Assembly: GCA_021324945.1 (NCBI GenBank)
Contig: JAJPID010000039.1
Span: forward strand, 40,892 to 104,891
Source of the DNA: Lysobacterales bacterium
GTDB lineage: Bacteria > Pseudomonadota > Gammaproteobacteria > Xanthomonadales > Rhodanobacteraceae
Length of the DNA stretch: 64,000 nucleotides
Reading direction: 5' to 3'
A model generated the notes under the pieces. It was given only the letters and a program-made list of their open reading frames with translations. It did no database searches and was not told the origin of the DNA. The translations under genes and the position numbers were made by a program. Of this stretch, positions 9,124 through 18,732 are shown one piece after another; position 1 is the stretch's first letter, and the number at the start of each line of letters is the position of its first letter.

Positions 9124-9783
9124 TCAATAGCCGCTGCACGGATCGCGTCCGACGTTGTGTTCATAGACGGAAACCTGCTCGTCGCGCGCATGGCCGTCAC
9201 GGCCACTCGCCGCCGTCGCATTGATCGCGCGGCACGCCTCATCGCGAGAAATCTTGCGCGCGCTGACCGGCACTGGGGCCCAGGCGCCACCGTGCGAGCG
9301 CCGTCCGCCATGGCGCGTACCCACGCCGGAGGGCTCGACACCGAACCGCGCGATGCCATCGCCTGGAATCGAACCCGGGCAACGTGCGTGCCGATAGAAC
9401 ACCTCGCCGTCGGCCGCGCGGCATTCGTATGACACCGGCTGCTCGCTGTTGGATTTGGCAGTGCTGTGTCGGATGCGTCCGTTCGCGCGTGCACCCGCAA
9501 ATGCATGATCGCGTCCCCGGCCAGTGGACGACTTCGATAATGAGACCGACGCGAAGTTCGGCGCATTCGGATCGATCGGCGGCTGCTCGCGGATGTCGAT
9601 GGATGTCTGCTGCGTACCGGCCGTGCAAGGCGTCGCCTGGAATGCAATTGCACCGTCAGCGCCGACACATTTGAACACCGCACTCGCATGCGCCGAACCC
9701 GCCAGTAAAGACGACAACGCAACCGCGCAGAGAACGCCATAAGCAAGAGCGGCCCGAATCCGGTATTGAGCGTGATTGCGCAT
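9124..9783 (-). CDS. DUF4124-domain exported protein
   Basis: The start is ATG 9783 (MRNHAQ), because GGAGG lies seven bases before it; the track start at 9789 would put the site against the ATG. A signal peptide spans about residues 1-33. The DUF4124 motif follows (AVFKCVGADGAIAFQATPC), a small Cys-containing domain found in many periplasmic proteobacterial proteins. The C-terminal half is basic, with more cysteines (SYECRAADGEVFYRHARCPG), and looks like a second degenerate copy of the domain. Function unknown. A second DUF4124 gene lies at 23.7 kb. Confidence 0.8.
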   Translation of the reverse strand: MRNHAQYRIRAALAYGVLCAVALSSLLAGSAHASAVFKCVGADGAIAFQATPCTAGTQQTSIDIREQPPIDPNAPNFASVSLSKSSTGRGRDHAFAGARANGRIRHSTAKSNSEQPVSYECRAADGEVFYRHARCPGSIPGDGIARFGVEPSGVGTRHGGRRSHGGAWAPVPVSARKISRDEACRAINATAASGRDGHARDEQVSVYEHNVGRDPCSGY

Positions 9784-9889
9784 GAGCATGCCTCCGTACA
9801 GATGCGCATGCTCGAAGCCGCGAATGCGGCTCGCCAGCGGTGGATTGCTCGGATGCGTGTAGGAGAATTCCGATGATCCTGCGTGCTGC

Positions 9890-10357
9890 TTAGACCCCCT
9901 CGATCAGCGCGGCGTAACAGACGGGTTTGGCGAAGTGCGCGTGGATGTATGCAACGGCCGGATCAATGAATAGCCGCTCGATTAGGGTTTCTACTTCGAG
10001 GCCGTCGACCCCGTCCGCATCTAGCAACATGCCGTCTTGGTCGAATGCGCGCAGCGAGAGCAGCCGCGAGCGCAGCATTTGGGGCACTACAGCCACTTCG
10101 GCGAAGTGCCGCTCGTCTTCCCACACGTAGATCGCGTCACTCGAACGGAACGACGAATCCACCTTGTGATGTTCGTGGTGGGTAAGGATCACTTCTTCGC
10201 CGACTTGCGCATCGCCGAGACTGATGCGGCAGGGGAAACCGTGCGACTTGTCGGCAATGACGCGCATCGCGCCGCGCGCGGCGAGCGCTTCATACGGGAG
10301 CGAGAACAATTCGGCGAACGGTTGCGGCGACAGCCCTCGTTGAATGCGAAAGCTCAG
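9890..10357 (-). CDS. DUF1203 family protein, probable CTG start
   Basis: The core matches DUF1203: ALAARGAMRV, then GFPCRISLGDAQVGEEVILTHHEHH, then a C-terminal IHAHFAKPVCYAAL. The track starts the ORF at a TTG inside the domain. The frame stays open upstream, and the extra residues (SFRIQRGLSPQPFAELF) look like the normal family N-terminus. No ATG, GTG or TTG lies there. A CTG at 10357 sits seven bases after GGAG, exactly where the start should be, giving about 155 aa. Either CTG is used or the ATG was recently lost. The family's function is unknown. Confidence 0.7.
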   Translation of the reverse strand: MSFRIQRGLSPQPFAELFSLPYEALAARGAMRVIADKSHGFPCRISLGDAQVGEEVILTHHEHHKVDSSFRSSDAIYVWEDERHFAEVAVVPQMLRSRLLSLRAFDQDGMLLDADGVDGLEVETLIERLFIDPAVAYIHAHFAKPVCYAALIEGV

Positions 10358-10372
10358 GCTGCGACTCCGTCA

Positions 10373-10723
10373 AAAACCTGCCGCAAGCATGGCAATTCGT
10401 GCACCCTGCCGCCATCCGATTCTTGCGTATCAAGAAATCGACGCGAAAAAAACGGCGCCCGCAGAGGGTTCAACCCACCTTGCTGGCACCAGCCACGGAG
10501 GGTGTGACACGGATCATGCGCTGCACGCGCTTGACCCGCCGAAGCCGAGTCCGGGCGTGCACCGGACTCGGCGTGTCAAAGTGCAGCGTCTGCCCCGAGC
10601 TTGATCCGGGGAGACCACTTTCTCAATGGTCTGTCGGACACGTGCCGGTCTCCGCCAAAAGACGCGGCCATCGTCCCTGATGCGGCCGTCCATTGGCCGC
10701 GCTCCAACTGCATGTTCCCGCCC
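10373..10723. other. Gene-free intergenic region with inverted repeats
   Basis: About 350 bases lie between the DUF1203 and PepSY-like genes. The short ORFs listed here have no start signals or family features and I reject them. The stretch contains several perfect inverted repeats: one at 10544-10572 (listed separately), GCGGCC(7)GGCCGC at 10682-10700, and a CCCCGAGCTTGATCCGGGG block near 10591-10609. None carries a T-tract. It looks like repeat-rich spacer DNA. Confidence 0.6.
10544..10572. repeat. Perfect 11-bp inverted repeat
   Basis: GCCGAGTCCGG and CCGGACTCGGC are separated by seven bases. The hairpin would be very stable but lacks a T-run on either strand, so it is more likely a palindromic intergenic repeat than an intrinsic terminator. 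Confidence 0.7.
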
Positions 10724-11250
10724 TCAGTCCTGCGACTTGGCGACTACGCTGCCATCGTCGGGATCGACCAGCACGTCCAGCGCCTTGCCGCTCTTGTCTT
10801 GGACGTCGGCGCTCCACAAGCCATTGTCGAATTTCACGTGGCCGATGTTGGTGTAGCCCTGCGCGGTGAGCTTGGCCTTGACTTCGTCCTCGTTGAGTTT
10901 GGACGGCGCATCCGCCTGATACACCTTGCCCGTGACCGGCGCCACCTTGATCTTCACCACTTCTTGTTGCCGCCGCGCGCCTTGGCCTGCCACACGCCGT
11001 CCTTGAACTCCAGCCCCTTCACTTCCTTGTAGCCCGCCTGCGCAATGTCGCCTTTGATGGCGTCCTCACTGAGCGCGCCGGAGGGCGGCACCGTACCCCA
11101 CGTCTTCGTCGTGGTCGTGGTGGTGGTGATGGAATCGGCCGGCGTCGCGGCCGAGGCAGTGGTCTGCGTGGTTTGCGAAGTCGTGGTCTGCGCCATCGCG
11201 ACGCCGCCGATGCACAGTCCGATCAGCAAGGGAAGAACCTGCTTGTTCAT
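10724..11250 (-). pseudogene. PepSY-like secreted protein gene broken by a frameshift
   Basis: Two overlapping frames make one protein. The first (from ATG 11250, with GGAG five bases upstream) has a signal peptide, a Thr-rich linker and a PepSY-like unit (IAQAGYKEVKGLEFKDGVWQAKARGG), then hits TGA at 10954. The second frame continues with VVKIKVAPVTGKVYQAD and a second PepSY-like unit (LTAQGYTNIGHVKFDNGLWSADV). Adding one base near 10957-10966 (AAGAAGTGG to AAGAAGGTGG) restores a single ORF of about 175 aa. PepSY domains are small periplasmic modules. Either a genuine single-base deletion or an assembly error explains this. Confidence 0.8.
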
Positions 11251-11405
11251 GATCACTCCTTGTGTGCCTGCGGAAAATCTGCGGCCACTCTGCGCAGACG
11301 CAATTCAACGTCCGGTGAATCCGCCGCGCGCGCCTCAGCCGGTGTTCATTGAAACTTTTTCCCGATTCGATGCTGTTACGCTTGGCGGGTTTCCGGCGCG
11401 CATCG

Positions 11406-13019
11406 ATGATGAAATCCGACGGCATCGCCTTCCACCATCCGCTGGCATTCTGGTTCGGCTGCCTCGCAGTCGCGGCCGGCGTGTGTCTGCACATGCCGAT
11501 GTACATCATGGCCGCGCCGATGCACTACCACTTGGCCGGCATGGCGATGGACACACCGATGTCGATCGGCATGGGGCTGATTCCCTGCGGCGTGTTGCTC
11601 GCTGCCTACGGGCTGATGCCGCATCTTGCGCAACTGCATCAAAGCCTGCACGGCCACGGCAATCATCTTTATTTTCACGTCGCCGATGGCGTGCCGCTCA
11701 ATGGCGAGCATTGGAAACTGGTGATCGTGCTGGCGGTCGCTTTGACGGTCGACGTGATGAAGCCCGCTTCGATCGCCTTCGTGATGCCCGGCATGGTGCA
11801 CGAGTATTCGATCACGCAATCCACCGCCGGCTATCTCGCGCTGTCCGCGTTGACGGGCACCGCGGTGGGCTCGGTGATCTGGGGACGCATCGCCGATCTG
11901 TTCGGACGGCGCGCGGCGATCCTGCTCTCGGCCATCCTGTTCATGGGCACCGCGATCTGCGGCACCATGCCTTCGTTCGGCTGGAATCTGGTGATGTGTT
12001 TCCTGATGGGCGCGGCGGCCGGGGGCATGCTGCCGATCGCGTTCACGCTGATGGCCGAGACCATTCCGACCGCGCATCGCGGCTGGCTGCTGGTGGCGCT
12101 GGGCGGCATCGGCACGTCGGCCGGTTATCTCGCCGCATCCGGCGCAGCGACGCTGCTTGAACCGACGTTCTCCTGGCGCGTGCTGTGGCTGCTCAATTTG
12201 CCGACCGGCGCGCTGATCGTGTTCCTCAATCGCTACATTCCAGAATCGCCGCGGTTTCTCTCCAACAACGGATTGCAGCGCGAAGCGCGCGCGGTGCTGA
12301 TGCGCTTCGCGGGATCGAAAAATGATCTGGTGGCGGACGTAACCGATCCGTCGGAAGACACCCACATCCTCGAAATCGTGCATCCGGTGGCGGAAGTGCG
12401 CGAATTGCTGCGCGGCCGCTACGCGCGCATCAGCGCGGGCTTGGCGGTGTGCGGCCTGGCATGGGGCCTGGCGAATTTCGGATTTTTATTGTGGCTGCCT
12501 GGAAATCTGGAACGGATGGGGTTGAACGCGCATGCGGCCAGTACACTGATGGCGAAGTCGGCGTTGCTGGCGGTTCCCGGCATCGCGGTGGTGGTGTGCA
12601 TGTATCAATACTGGAGCAGCGTGCGCACGCTGGTGCTGTTCATCGCGCTCTCGACGGTTTCATTGCTGGCCTTTCTGCTGATCGAGATGCTGCACTTGCG
12701 ATCCGCAGTGTTCACCATCGCCGCGACCGTTGCGCTGCTGATCGGCATCAGCGGCGTGATCGCAACGATGATTCCGTATTCGGCTGAAATCTATCCTGTG
12801 CACCTTCGCGGCACCGGCTCCGGCGTGATCGCGGCCAGTTCCAAAGCCGGCGGCATCCTCGGCGCAGGCCTGGGTGTACTCGACTTGTTCCGCAACTTCA
12901 CGCTGTCCGCCATCGTCATCGCCGTACCGATGGCGATCGCCGGAATCATGGTCGCCCGCGCCGGCATCGAAACCCGCGGTCACGCGCTGGAAGCGATCCA
13001 GCGCGCCATGGCTGAGTGA
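11406..13019 (+). CDS. MFS transporter, sugar-porter-like
   Basis: An inner-membrane major facilitator with at least twelve hydrophobic segments. Typical loop motifs are present: GRIADLFGRRAAIL between helices 2 and 3 of the core, a YIPESPRFL-type PESPR motif after helix 6, and EIYPVHLRGTGSGV in the second half. These mark the sugar-porter/organic-ion branch. It has an extra N-terminal part of about 110 residues with two hydrophobic segments and a His/Met-rich loop (MYIMAAPMHYHLAGMAMD; HQSLHGHGNHLYFH). The start is uncertain: ATG 11406 (537 aa) is chosen, but ATG 11370 or TTG 11349 are possible. Substrate unknown. Confidence 0.85.
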   Translation: MMKSDGIAFHHPLAFWFGCLAVAAGVCLHMPMYIMAAPMHYHLAGMAMDTPMSIGMGLIPCGVLLAAYGLMPHLAQLHQSLHGHGNHLYFHVADGVPLNGEHWKLVIVLAVALTVDVMKPASIAFVMPGMVHEYSITQSTAGYLALSALTGTAVGSVIWGRIADLFGRRAAILLSAILFMGTAICGTMPSFGWNLVMCFLMGAAAGGMLPIAFTLMAETIPTAHRGWLLVALGGIGTSAGYLAASGAATLLEPTFSWRVLWLLNLPTGALIVFLNRYIPESPRFLSNNGLQREARAVLMRFAGSKNDLVADVTDPSEDTHILEIVHPVAEVRELLRGRYARISAGLAVCGLAWGLANFGFLLWLPGNLERMGLNAHAASTLMAKSALLAVPGIAVVVCMYQYWSSVRTLVLFIALSTVSLLAFLLIEMLHLRSAVFTIAATVALLIGISGVIATMIPYSAEIYPVHLRGTGSGVIAASSKAGGILGAGLGVLDLFRNFTLSAIVIAVPMAIAGIMVARAGIETRGHALEAIQRAMAE

Positions 13020-13078
13020 TGCAGGGCGGGCTCTGCCCGCCGCATCATGGGTGGCGTTAGCGGACGAAGTCCGCCCGA

Positions 13079-15952
13079 CTACACCGTCACCGGATTCGGC
13101 TTGTCCGGATCGAGCTTCCAGAGTTTCATGGCGCGTGCCACTTCCTTGCGGTCGATCGCGCCGTCGTCGGCCAGCGCGGTCAGCGCGGCGTGCGCGATCC
13201 AGTGGCGATCCACTTCGAAGAACGCGCGCAGGTGTTCGCGCGTGTCGCTGCGGCCGTAACCGTCGGTGCCGAGCGCGATGTAGCGTTTACCCTGGGGCAT
13301 GAAAGCGCGGATCTGGTCGGCGTACTCGCGCACATAATCGGTGGCCGCGATCGCAGGGCCTTCGCGATCAGACAGGCATTGCATCACATAGGGCACGCGC
13401 TGCTCCTTCGCTTCCGGATGCAAGCGGTTCCAACGCTCGCAATCGAATCCGTCGCGGCGCAGTTCGCTGAAACTCGGGCACGACCAGATGTCCGCCGCCA
13501 CGCCGAATTCCTTTTCCAGCAAGTCCGCCGCGGCGATGGCCTCGCGCAGGATCGTGCCCGAGCCCAGCAATTGCACGCGCAACTTCTTGGCTTTGTTTTT
13601 CTCCGTCTCCCGTTTCCCGTCTGCCGTCTTGCGACTCTTCGATACCACCGCTTTCGCGTGCACCCTCGTCTCGCGCCGATGCGGCCCGTCGATTTCCGGC
13701 ACGCGCGACTCGCCGTGCTTGTCGAATTTGGCTTCCGCGGTCGGTGCGCCTACGGGCAGCGGATGATCGGCGTCGCGGAACAGATACATGCCGCGCACGA
13801 TGCCTTCTTCGCAACCTTGTGGCATGTCCGGATGCGCGTAGTTCTCGTTCATCACGGTGACGTAGTAATAGACGTCTTCCTGGCTCTCCAGCATGCGGCG
13901 CACGCCATCCTGCAGGATTACCGCAACTTCGTAGGAGAAGGTCGGATCGTACGCGCGGCAATTCGGGATGGCGCCGGCGAACAAGTGCGATGAGCCGTCT
14001 TCATGTTGCAGACCCTCGCCGTTCAGCGTGGTGCGGCCCGACGTGCCGCCGATCAGAAATCCACGCGCACGCGAATCGCCTGCGGCCCAGGCGAGATCGC
14101 CGATGCGCTGGAAGCCGAACATCGAGTAATAGATGAAGAACGGCAGCATCGGCAGATCGGATACCGAATAGCTGGTCGCGCCGGCGATCCATGCCGACAT
14201 GCCCCCGGCCTCGCTGATGCCTTCCTGCAACACTTGGCCCTTGGTGTCTTCGCGGTAATACAGCAGTTGATCGGCATCCTGCGGTTTGTACTTCTGCCCG
14301 AACGGCGCGTAGATGCCAATCTGGCGGAACATGCCTTCCATACCGAAGGTGCGCGCCTCATCGGCGACGATCGGCACCACCCGCGGGCCGATCTGCTTGT
14401 CGCGCAGCAAGAGGTTCATGGCGCGCACCAGCGCCATGGTGGTGGAAATCTCACGGTCGCCGGTGCCCTTGGTGATCTGCTCGAAGGCTTTCAATTCCGG
14501 CGCGAGCAGCGGTTGCGAAGCCTTGCGCCGGCGCTGTGGCAGGTAACCGCCGAGCGCCTTGCGGCGTTCGTGCAGGTACTCGACTTCCGGCGAATTCTTG
14601 CCAGGGTGGAAGTACGGCACCGATTCGACTTCCTCGCCCTTCAATTTCTCGTCGGGAATCGGAATATTGAAACGATCACGGAAGGCGACGATCGCTTCCT
14701 CGTGCATCTTCTTCTGCTGGTGCGTGATGTTCTGCGACTCGCCCGCTGCGCCCATGCCGTAGCCCTTGACGGTTTTCGCCAGGATTACCGTCGGCATGCC
14801 TTGGGTGTTCACCGCCGCGTGGTACGCGGCATAGACCTTGTGCGGATCGTGACCGCCGCGGTTCAACCGCCACACGTCGTCGTCCGACAATGACGCCACC
14901 ATCGCCGCGGTTTCCGGATATTTGCCGAAGAAATGTTCGCGCGTGTACGCCCCCCCGAACGCCTTGCAAGCCTGGTATTCACCGTCCACCGTTTCCATCA
15001 TCAGCTTGCGCAACACGCCCTTGGTGTCGCGCGCCAGCAGCGGATCCCAGTACGACCCCCAGATCAGCTTGATCACGTTCCACTCGGCGCCGCGGAACAC
15101 ACCTTCCAGTTCCTGGATGATCTTGCCGTTGCCGCGCACGGGGCCGTCCAGCCGCTGCAGGTTGCAGTTGATCACGAAGATCAGGTTGTCGAGTTTCTCG
15201 CGCCCGGCCAGCGAAATCGCGCCCAAGGTTTCCGGTTCATCGGTTTCGCCGTCGCCGATGAAGCACCACACCTTGCGGTCGGTCTTGGGGCAAAGGCCGC
15301 GGCTTTCCAGATATTTCCAGAACTGCGCCTGATAGATCGCCTGGATCGGGCCTAGACCCATCGACACCGTCGGCGTCTGCCAGTAGTCGGGCATCAGCCA
15401 CGGATGGGGATAGGAAGACAGACCCTTGCCGCCGACTTCCATGCGAAAGTGATCAAGCTGGTCTTCGGTGAGCCGGCCTTCCAGATACGAACGCGCGTAG
15501 ATGCCGGGCGACGAATGGCCCTGATAGAAAATCAGGTCGCCGGGATGTTCTGGCGAAGGCGCGCGCCAGAAATGATTGAAGCCCACGTCGTACAGCGTGG
15601 CGCTGGAGGCGAAGCTCGCGATGTGACCGCCAAGTTCTCCCGGCCTGCGATTAGCGCGTACCACCATCGCCATCGCATTCCAGCGGATGATCGAACGGAT
15701 GCGCCATTCCATCGCCGCATCGCCCGGCGACTTCGCTTCCAGATGCGGCGGAATGGTGTTGATGTATTCGGTGGTGGGGTCGAACGGCAGGTGCCCGCCG
15801 GCGCGGCGCGTCTCGTCCACCATCTTTTCCAGCAACTGATGCGCGCGCTCCGTGCCTTCGGCCTGGATCACCGCCTCGATGGATTCGATCCATTCGCGGG
15901 TTTCGATGGGGTCCGGATCGGCGTCCAGCAGTTCGCGGGTGAGATCATTCAT
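13079..15952 (-). CDS. aceE: Pyruvate dehydrogenase E1 component (homodimeric)
   Basis: This is the thiamine-diphosphate-dependent E1 of the pyruvate dehydrogenase complex, which decarboxylates pyruvate and passes acetyl groups to E2 lipoyl domains in the cytosol. The ThDP motif is present (GDGETDEPETLGAISLAGREKLDNLIFVINCNLQ), as are HSSPGIYARS, AGEGLQHEDG-type (NGEGLQHEDGSSH) and VQLLGSGTILRE. At 957 aa it is about 70 residues longer than E. coli AceE. The excess lies between GMYLFRDADH (~725) and LRVQLLGSG (~790), in a charged Lys/Arg/Glu-rich stretch partly encoded by tandem heptamers. No aceF or lpd is adjacent; maeB lies upstream on the same strand. Confidence 0.97.
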   Translation of the reverse strand: MNDLTRELLDADPDPIETREWIESIEAVIQAEGTERAHQLLEKMVDETRRAGGHLPFDPTTEYINTIPPHLEAKSPGDAAMEWRIRSIIRWNAMAMVVRANRRPGELGGHIASFASSATLYDVGFNHFWRAPSPEHPGDLIFYQGHSSPGIYARSYLEGRLTEDQLDHFRMEVGGKGLSSYPHPWLMPDYWQTPTVSMGLGPIQAIYQAQFWKYLESRGLCPKTDRKVWCFIGDGETDEPETLGAISLAGREKLDNLIFVINCNLQRLDGPVRGNGKIIQELEGVFRGAEWNVIKLIWGSYWDPLLARDTKGVLRKLMMETVDGEYQACKAFGGAYTREHFFGKYPETAAMVASLSDDDVWRLNRGGHDPHKVYAAYHAAVNTQGMPTVILAKTVKGYGMGAAGESQNITHQQKKMHEEAIVAFRDRFNIPIPDEKLKGEEVESVPYFHPGKNSPEVEYLHERRKALGGYLPQRRRKASQPLLAPELKAFEQITKGTGDREISTTMALVRAMNLLLRDKQIGPRVVPIVADEARTFGMEGMFRQIGIYAPFGQKYKPQDADQLLYYREDTKGQVLQEGISEAGGMSAWIAGATSYSVSDLPMLPFFIYYSMFGFQRIGDLAWAAGDSRARGFLIGGTSGRTTLNGEGLQHEDGSSHLFAGAIPNCRAYDPTFSYEVAVILQDGVRRMLESQEDVYYYVTVMNENYAHPDMPQGCEEGIVRGMYLFRDADHPLPVGAPTAEAKFDKHGESRVPEIDGPHRRETRVHAKAVVSKSRKTADGKRETEKNKAKKLRVQLLGSGTILREAIAAADLLEKEFGVAADIWSCPSFSELRRDGFDCERWNRLHPEAKEQRVPYVMQCLSDREGPAIAATDYVREYADQIRAFMPQGKRYIALGTDGYGRSDTREHLRAFFEVDRHWIAHAALTALADDGAIDRKEVARAMKLWKLDPDKPNPVTV
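13601..13630 (-). repeat. Tandem 7-bp repeat inside aceE
   Basis: On the coding strand four degenerate heptamers follow one another, including GACGGGAAACGGGAGACGG. They encode part of KTADGKRETEKNK in the extra loop of AceE. The same unit type occurs in the gap before the LOG gene (41836-41856), and related arrays follow the stops of rho and rpoH. Confidence 0.75.
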
Positions 15953-15997
15953 TGCACTTTCCTTGCGCGCATCGAAACGCGCGCCTTGCAGTTGGAT

Positions 15998-18322
15998 TCA
16001 TTCGCGCCGCGCGCGTTCCGCTTCCGCGCGATCGTATTCGCGTTGCGTCGCCGCGCGAATCTGCGCCTCCACGCAGGCGATCGCGGTCATGTTGACTACG
16101 CGCCGCACCGTCGCCTGCGGCGTCAGCACGTGCGCGGGTTTGGCCACGCCCATCAGGATCGGCCCGATCACCACGCCATCGGCCAGCACACGCGTCATGT
16201 TGAAGGCGGTGTTGGCGGCATCCAGATTCGGAAACACGAACACATTGGCACGGCCATTCAAGCGCGAATTGGGAAACACGCGCTCGCGCAAGGCGGCATC
16301 CAGCGCCAGATCGGCCTGCATCTCGCCTTCCACCTCGAGTTTCGGCACGCGCTGGCGGATCAGCCGCAGCGCTTCCTGCATCTTGCGCGCCGACGGGTTG
16401 TCGCGGCTGCCGAAGTTCGAGGCGGCCAGCAACGCGACCTTCGGTTCGATGCCGAACAATTTCAGGCGCAACGATGCCTGCAGGGTGGCGGTCGCGATCT
16501 GCTCGGCGTCCGGCTCGTCCTGCACGTGCGTGTCGACGAAGAAGTACGTGCCCGATTCGTTGGCGATCGCCGTCATCGAGGCCGGAGCGCCGAGGCCGCG
16601 ATCCAGCCCGATCACGTCCAGCAAATAAGCGAGCTTCTTTTGATAGCGGCCGACCGTGCCGCAGATCATCGCATCGGCCTCACCGCGTTCCACCATCAGC
16701 GCGGCTATCACGGTTGAGCGCGAGCGCACGATCGATTTCGCCAACGCCGGCGTGATGCCCCGCCGCTGCATCAAGTCGTAATAGTGCCGCCAATACGCGT
16801 CGAAGCGAGGATCGGAATGAATGTTGCACAGCTCAAAATCGCGGCCGGCTTCCAGCCGCAGGCCGATACGTTCGATGCGCCGCGCGATCACTTCGGGACG
16901 GCCGATCAGAATCGGTTGTGCGATTTTCTCGTCCACCACCGTCTGCACGGCGCGCAGCACGGTTTCCTCTTCACCTTCCGCGTACACCACGCGCTTGGGA
17001 TCGTTTTTCGCGCGTTCGAACACCGGCTTCATGACCAGCCCGGTGCGGAACACGAACTGCATCAGCTTGTCGGTGTAGGCGTGCAAATCCGCGATCGGGC
17101 GCGTGGCAACGCCCGATTCCATCGCGGCCTTCGCCACCGCCGGCGCGAGTTGCACCAACAGCCGTGGATCGAACGGCTGCGGAATCAGGTAATCCGGCCC
17201 GAAATGCGGCGGCTTGCCCCCGTAGGCACGCGCGGCGATATCGGACCCCTCACGCCGCGCCAGTTCCGCGATCGCGCGCACGCAGGCGACCTTCATCGCC
17301 TCGTTGATCGCCGTCGCGCCCACATCCAGCGCGCCGCGGAAGATGTACGGAAAACACAGCGCGTTGTTGACCTGGTTGGGAAAATCCGAGCGCCCGGTCG
17401 CGATCACGCAATCCGGGCGCACGCGCAGCGCCTCGTCGGGCATGATCTCGGGTGTGGGATTGGCCAGCGCCAGCACGATGGGTTTGTCCGCCATCATCGC
17501 CAGCATTTCGGGTTTGAGTACGCCGCCGGCGGAAAGGCCGAGAAATACGTCCGCGCCACGCACGATTTCCGCCAGCGTGCGGGCGTTGGTGTCGCGCGCG
17601 TAGCGCGCACGATCGGCATCCATGCCTGCGCGCCCTTTGTAGAGCACACCATCGCGATCGATCGCCAGAATGTTTTCCGGCTTCACCCCCAGCGCGACCA
17701 GCATGTCGAGGCATGCGATGCCCGCCGCGCCCGCGCCGGCGTGCGCGATGCGCACGTCCTCGATTTTCTTGCCGACCACGCGCAGCGCGTTGATCAGCGC
17801 CGCGCCGACGATGATCGCCGTGCCATGCTGGTCGTCGTGGAACACCGGAATCTTCATCCGTTCGCGCAACTTGCGCTCGACGATGAAGCACTCCGGCGCT
17901 TTGATGTCCTCCAGATTGATGCCGCCAAAGGTCGGCTCGAGTGAAGCGATGATGTCGACCAGCTTGTTCGGATCCTTCTCCGAAATCTCGATGTCGAACA
18001 CATCGATGCCGGCGAACTTGCGGAACAGCACGCCCTTGCCTTCCATCACCGGCTTGCCGGCCAGCGGTCCGATGTCGCCCAAGCCCAGCACCGCGGTACC
18101 GTTGGTGACCACGCCCACCAGATTGCCGCGCGCGGTGAGTTCGGAAGCTGCGCGCGGATCCTCGACGATGGCTTCGCAGGCGTAGGCCACGCCCGGCGAA
18201 TACGCCAGCGACAACTCGCGCGCGTTCAACAGGGATTTCGTCGGCGTGACGCGAATCTTGCCCGCCGGTGCGTGCCGGTGGTATTCGAGCGCAGCTTGTT
18301 TGAGTTCCTCGGGCAGGGGCAT
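15998..18322 (-). CDS. maeB: NADP-dependent malic enzyme, MaeB type
   Basis: A 774-residue fusion typical of proteobacterial MaeB. An N-terminal malic enzyme (malic domain ~20-150, with [15 protein letters not shown] and [13 protein letters not shown]) is followed by a Rossmann NAD(P) domain ([15 protein letters not shown]). The C-terminal phosphotransacetylase-like domain starts at ~430 ([20 protein letters not shown]). It oxidatively decarboxylates malate to pyruvate, producing NADPH. The PTA-like part is usually regulatory, binding acetyl-CoA. It lies upstream of aceE on the same strand with 45 bases between, which links pyruvate supply to acetyl-CoA formation. Length and motifs look intact. 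Confidence 0.96.
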   Translation of the reverse strand: MPLPEELKQAALEYHRHAPAGKIRVTPTKSLLNARELSLAYSPGVAYACEAIVEDPRAASELTARGNLVGVVTNGTAVLGLGDIGPLAGKPVMEGKGVLFRKFAGIDVFDIEISEKDPNKLVDIIASLEPTFGGINLEDIKAPECFIVERKLRERMKIPVFHDDQHGTAIIVGAALINALRVVGKKIEDVRIAHAGAGAAGIACLDMLVALGVKPENILAIDRDGVLYKGRAGMDADRARYARDTNARTLAEIVRGADVFLGLSAGGVLKPEMLAMMADKPIVLALANPTPEIMPDEALRVRPDCVIATGRSDFPNQVNNALCFPYIFRGALDVGATAINEAMKVACVRAIAELARREGSDIAARAYGGKPPHFGPDYLIPQPFDPRLLVQLAPAVAKAAMESGVATRPIADLHAYTDKLMQFVFRTGLVMKPVFERAKNDPKRVVYAEGEEETVLRAVQTVVDEKIAQPILIGRPEVIARRIERIGLRLEAGRDFELCNIHSDPRFDAYWRHYYDLMQRRGITPALAKSIVRSRSTVIAALMVERGEADAMICGTVGRYQKKLAYLLDVIGLDRGLGAPASMTAIANESGTYFFVDTHVQDEPDAEQIATATLQASLRLKLFGIEPKVALLAASNFGSRDNPSARKMQEALRLIRQRVPKLEVEGEMQADLALDAALRERVFPNSRLNGRANVFVFPNLDAANTAFNMTRVLADGVVIGPILMGVAKPAHVLTPQATVRRVVNMTAIACVEAQIRAATQREYDRAEAERARRE

Positions 18323-18443
18323 GCGTGCAGCAAACGCGAAGCGGTTTGCGAATATACCACGTGCCCCGCAAAGCCTTGCGGGGAAAGGCTCTCCGCGCTC
18401 AACGTTCCGTCAAGGGCGTCGGTGACCTGATGAAAAATGGACC

Positions 18444-18720
18444 TCACCCCTTTTTTGGATTGAGCGCATCGTCACTCAGCGTCTGCGTCATGGTGGTCGC
18501 AGTGGCCGCGTTCGAGTTGTTCGCGCCCCACCGTCAACGCCACTTGCGAAATGGAGCCGGAGGTATACGAGTAACTCGCCTTGTTGCCGTCGGGATAGTT
18601 GGAAGACCGTCAGTTGTCCGGTGTTGGTATAGCTGTAACCGAGCGAATACGTCGTACCATCGACGGTGAAACCACGGCCTTGAATCCACTTTGGTCGCTT
18701 GATCCGCGCCGGCAATCTTC
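18444..18720 (-). pseudogene. RHS/YD-repeat gene remnant with two frameshifts
   Basis: On the minus strand the translation reads GFTVDGTTYSLGYSYTNTGQLT. After a one-base shift it reads YPDGNKASYSYTSGSISQVALTVG, and after a second one-base shift ANNSNAATATTMTQTLSDD, ending at TGA 18446. The T-Y-x-x-x-Y-x-Y-T-x-x-G-x-L-x-x-x-x-Y-P-D-G pattern is characteristic of RHS/YD repeats from large secreted or toxin-delivering proteins. Only ~90 residues remain, with no start or toxin tip, so this is debris of a much larger gene. It fills the 410-base gap between maeB and the QEGLA gene. Confidence 0.8.
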
Positions 18721-18732
18721 ACGTCAAGCGAT

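Noticed and set aside
9355-9395. tRNA-like GGGTTCGATTCC (T-loop) on the minus strand
   Set aside because: It lies inside the DUF4124 reading frame (CPGSIPGDG) and has no acceptor stem, anticodon or D-arm around it.
9860-9895. Six-codon ORF (MILRAA) with a good AGGAG site before DUF1203
   Set aside because: It is too short to support and lies antisense to the next gene's end; a leader peptide would need a downstream gene on the same strand.
10399-10680. 93-aa ORF between DUF1203 and the PepSY-like gene
   Set aside because: Arg-rich, no ribosome-binding site, and it covers inverted repeats; no coding pattern.
11376-12383. 335-aa minus-strand ORF opposite the MFS transporter
   Set aside because: It is an antisense shadow of a high-GC gene: His/Gln/Arg-rich, no domain, no start signal.
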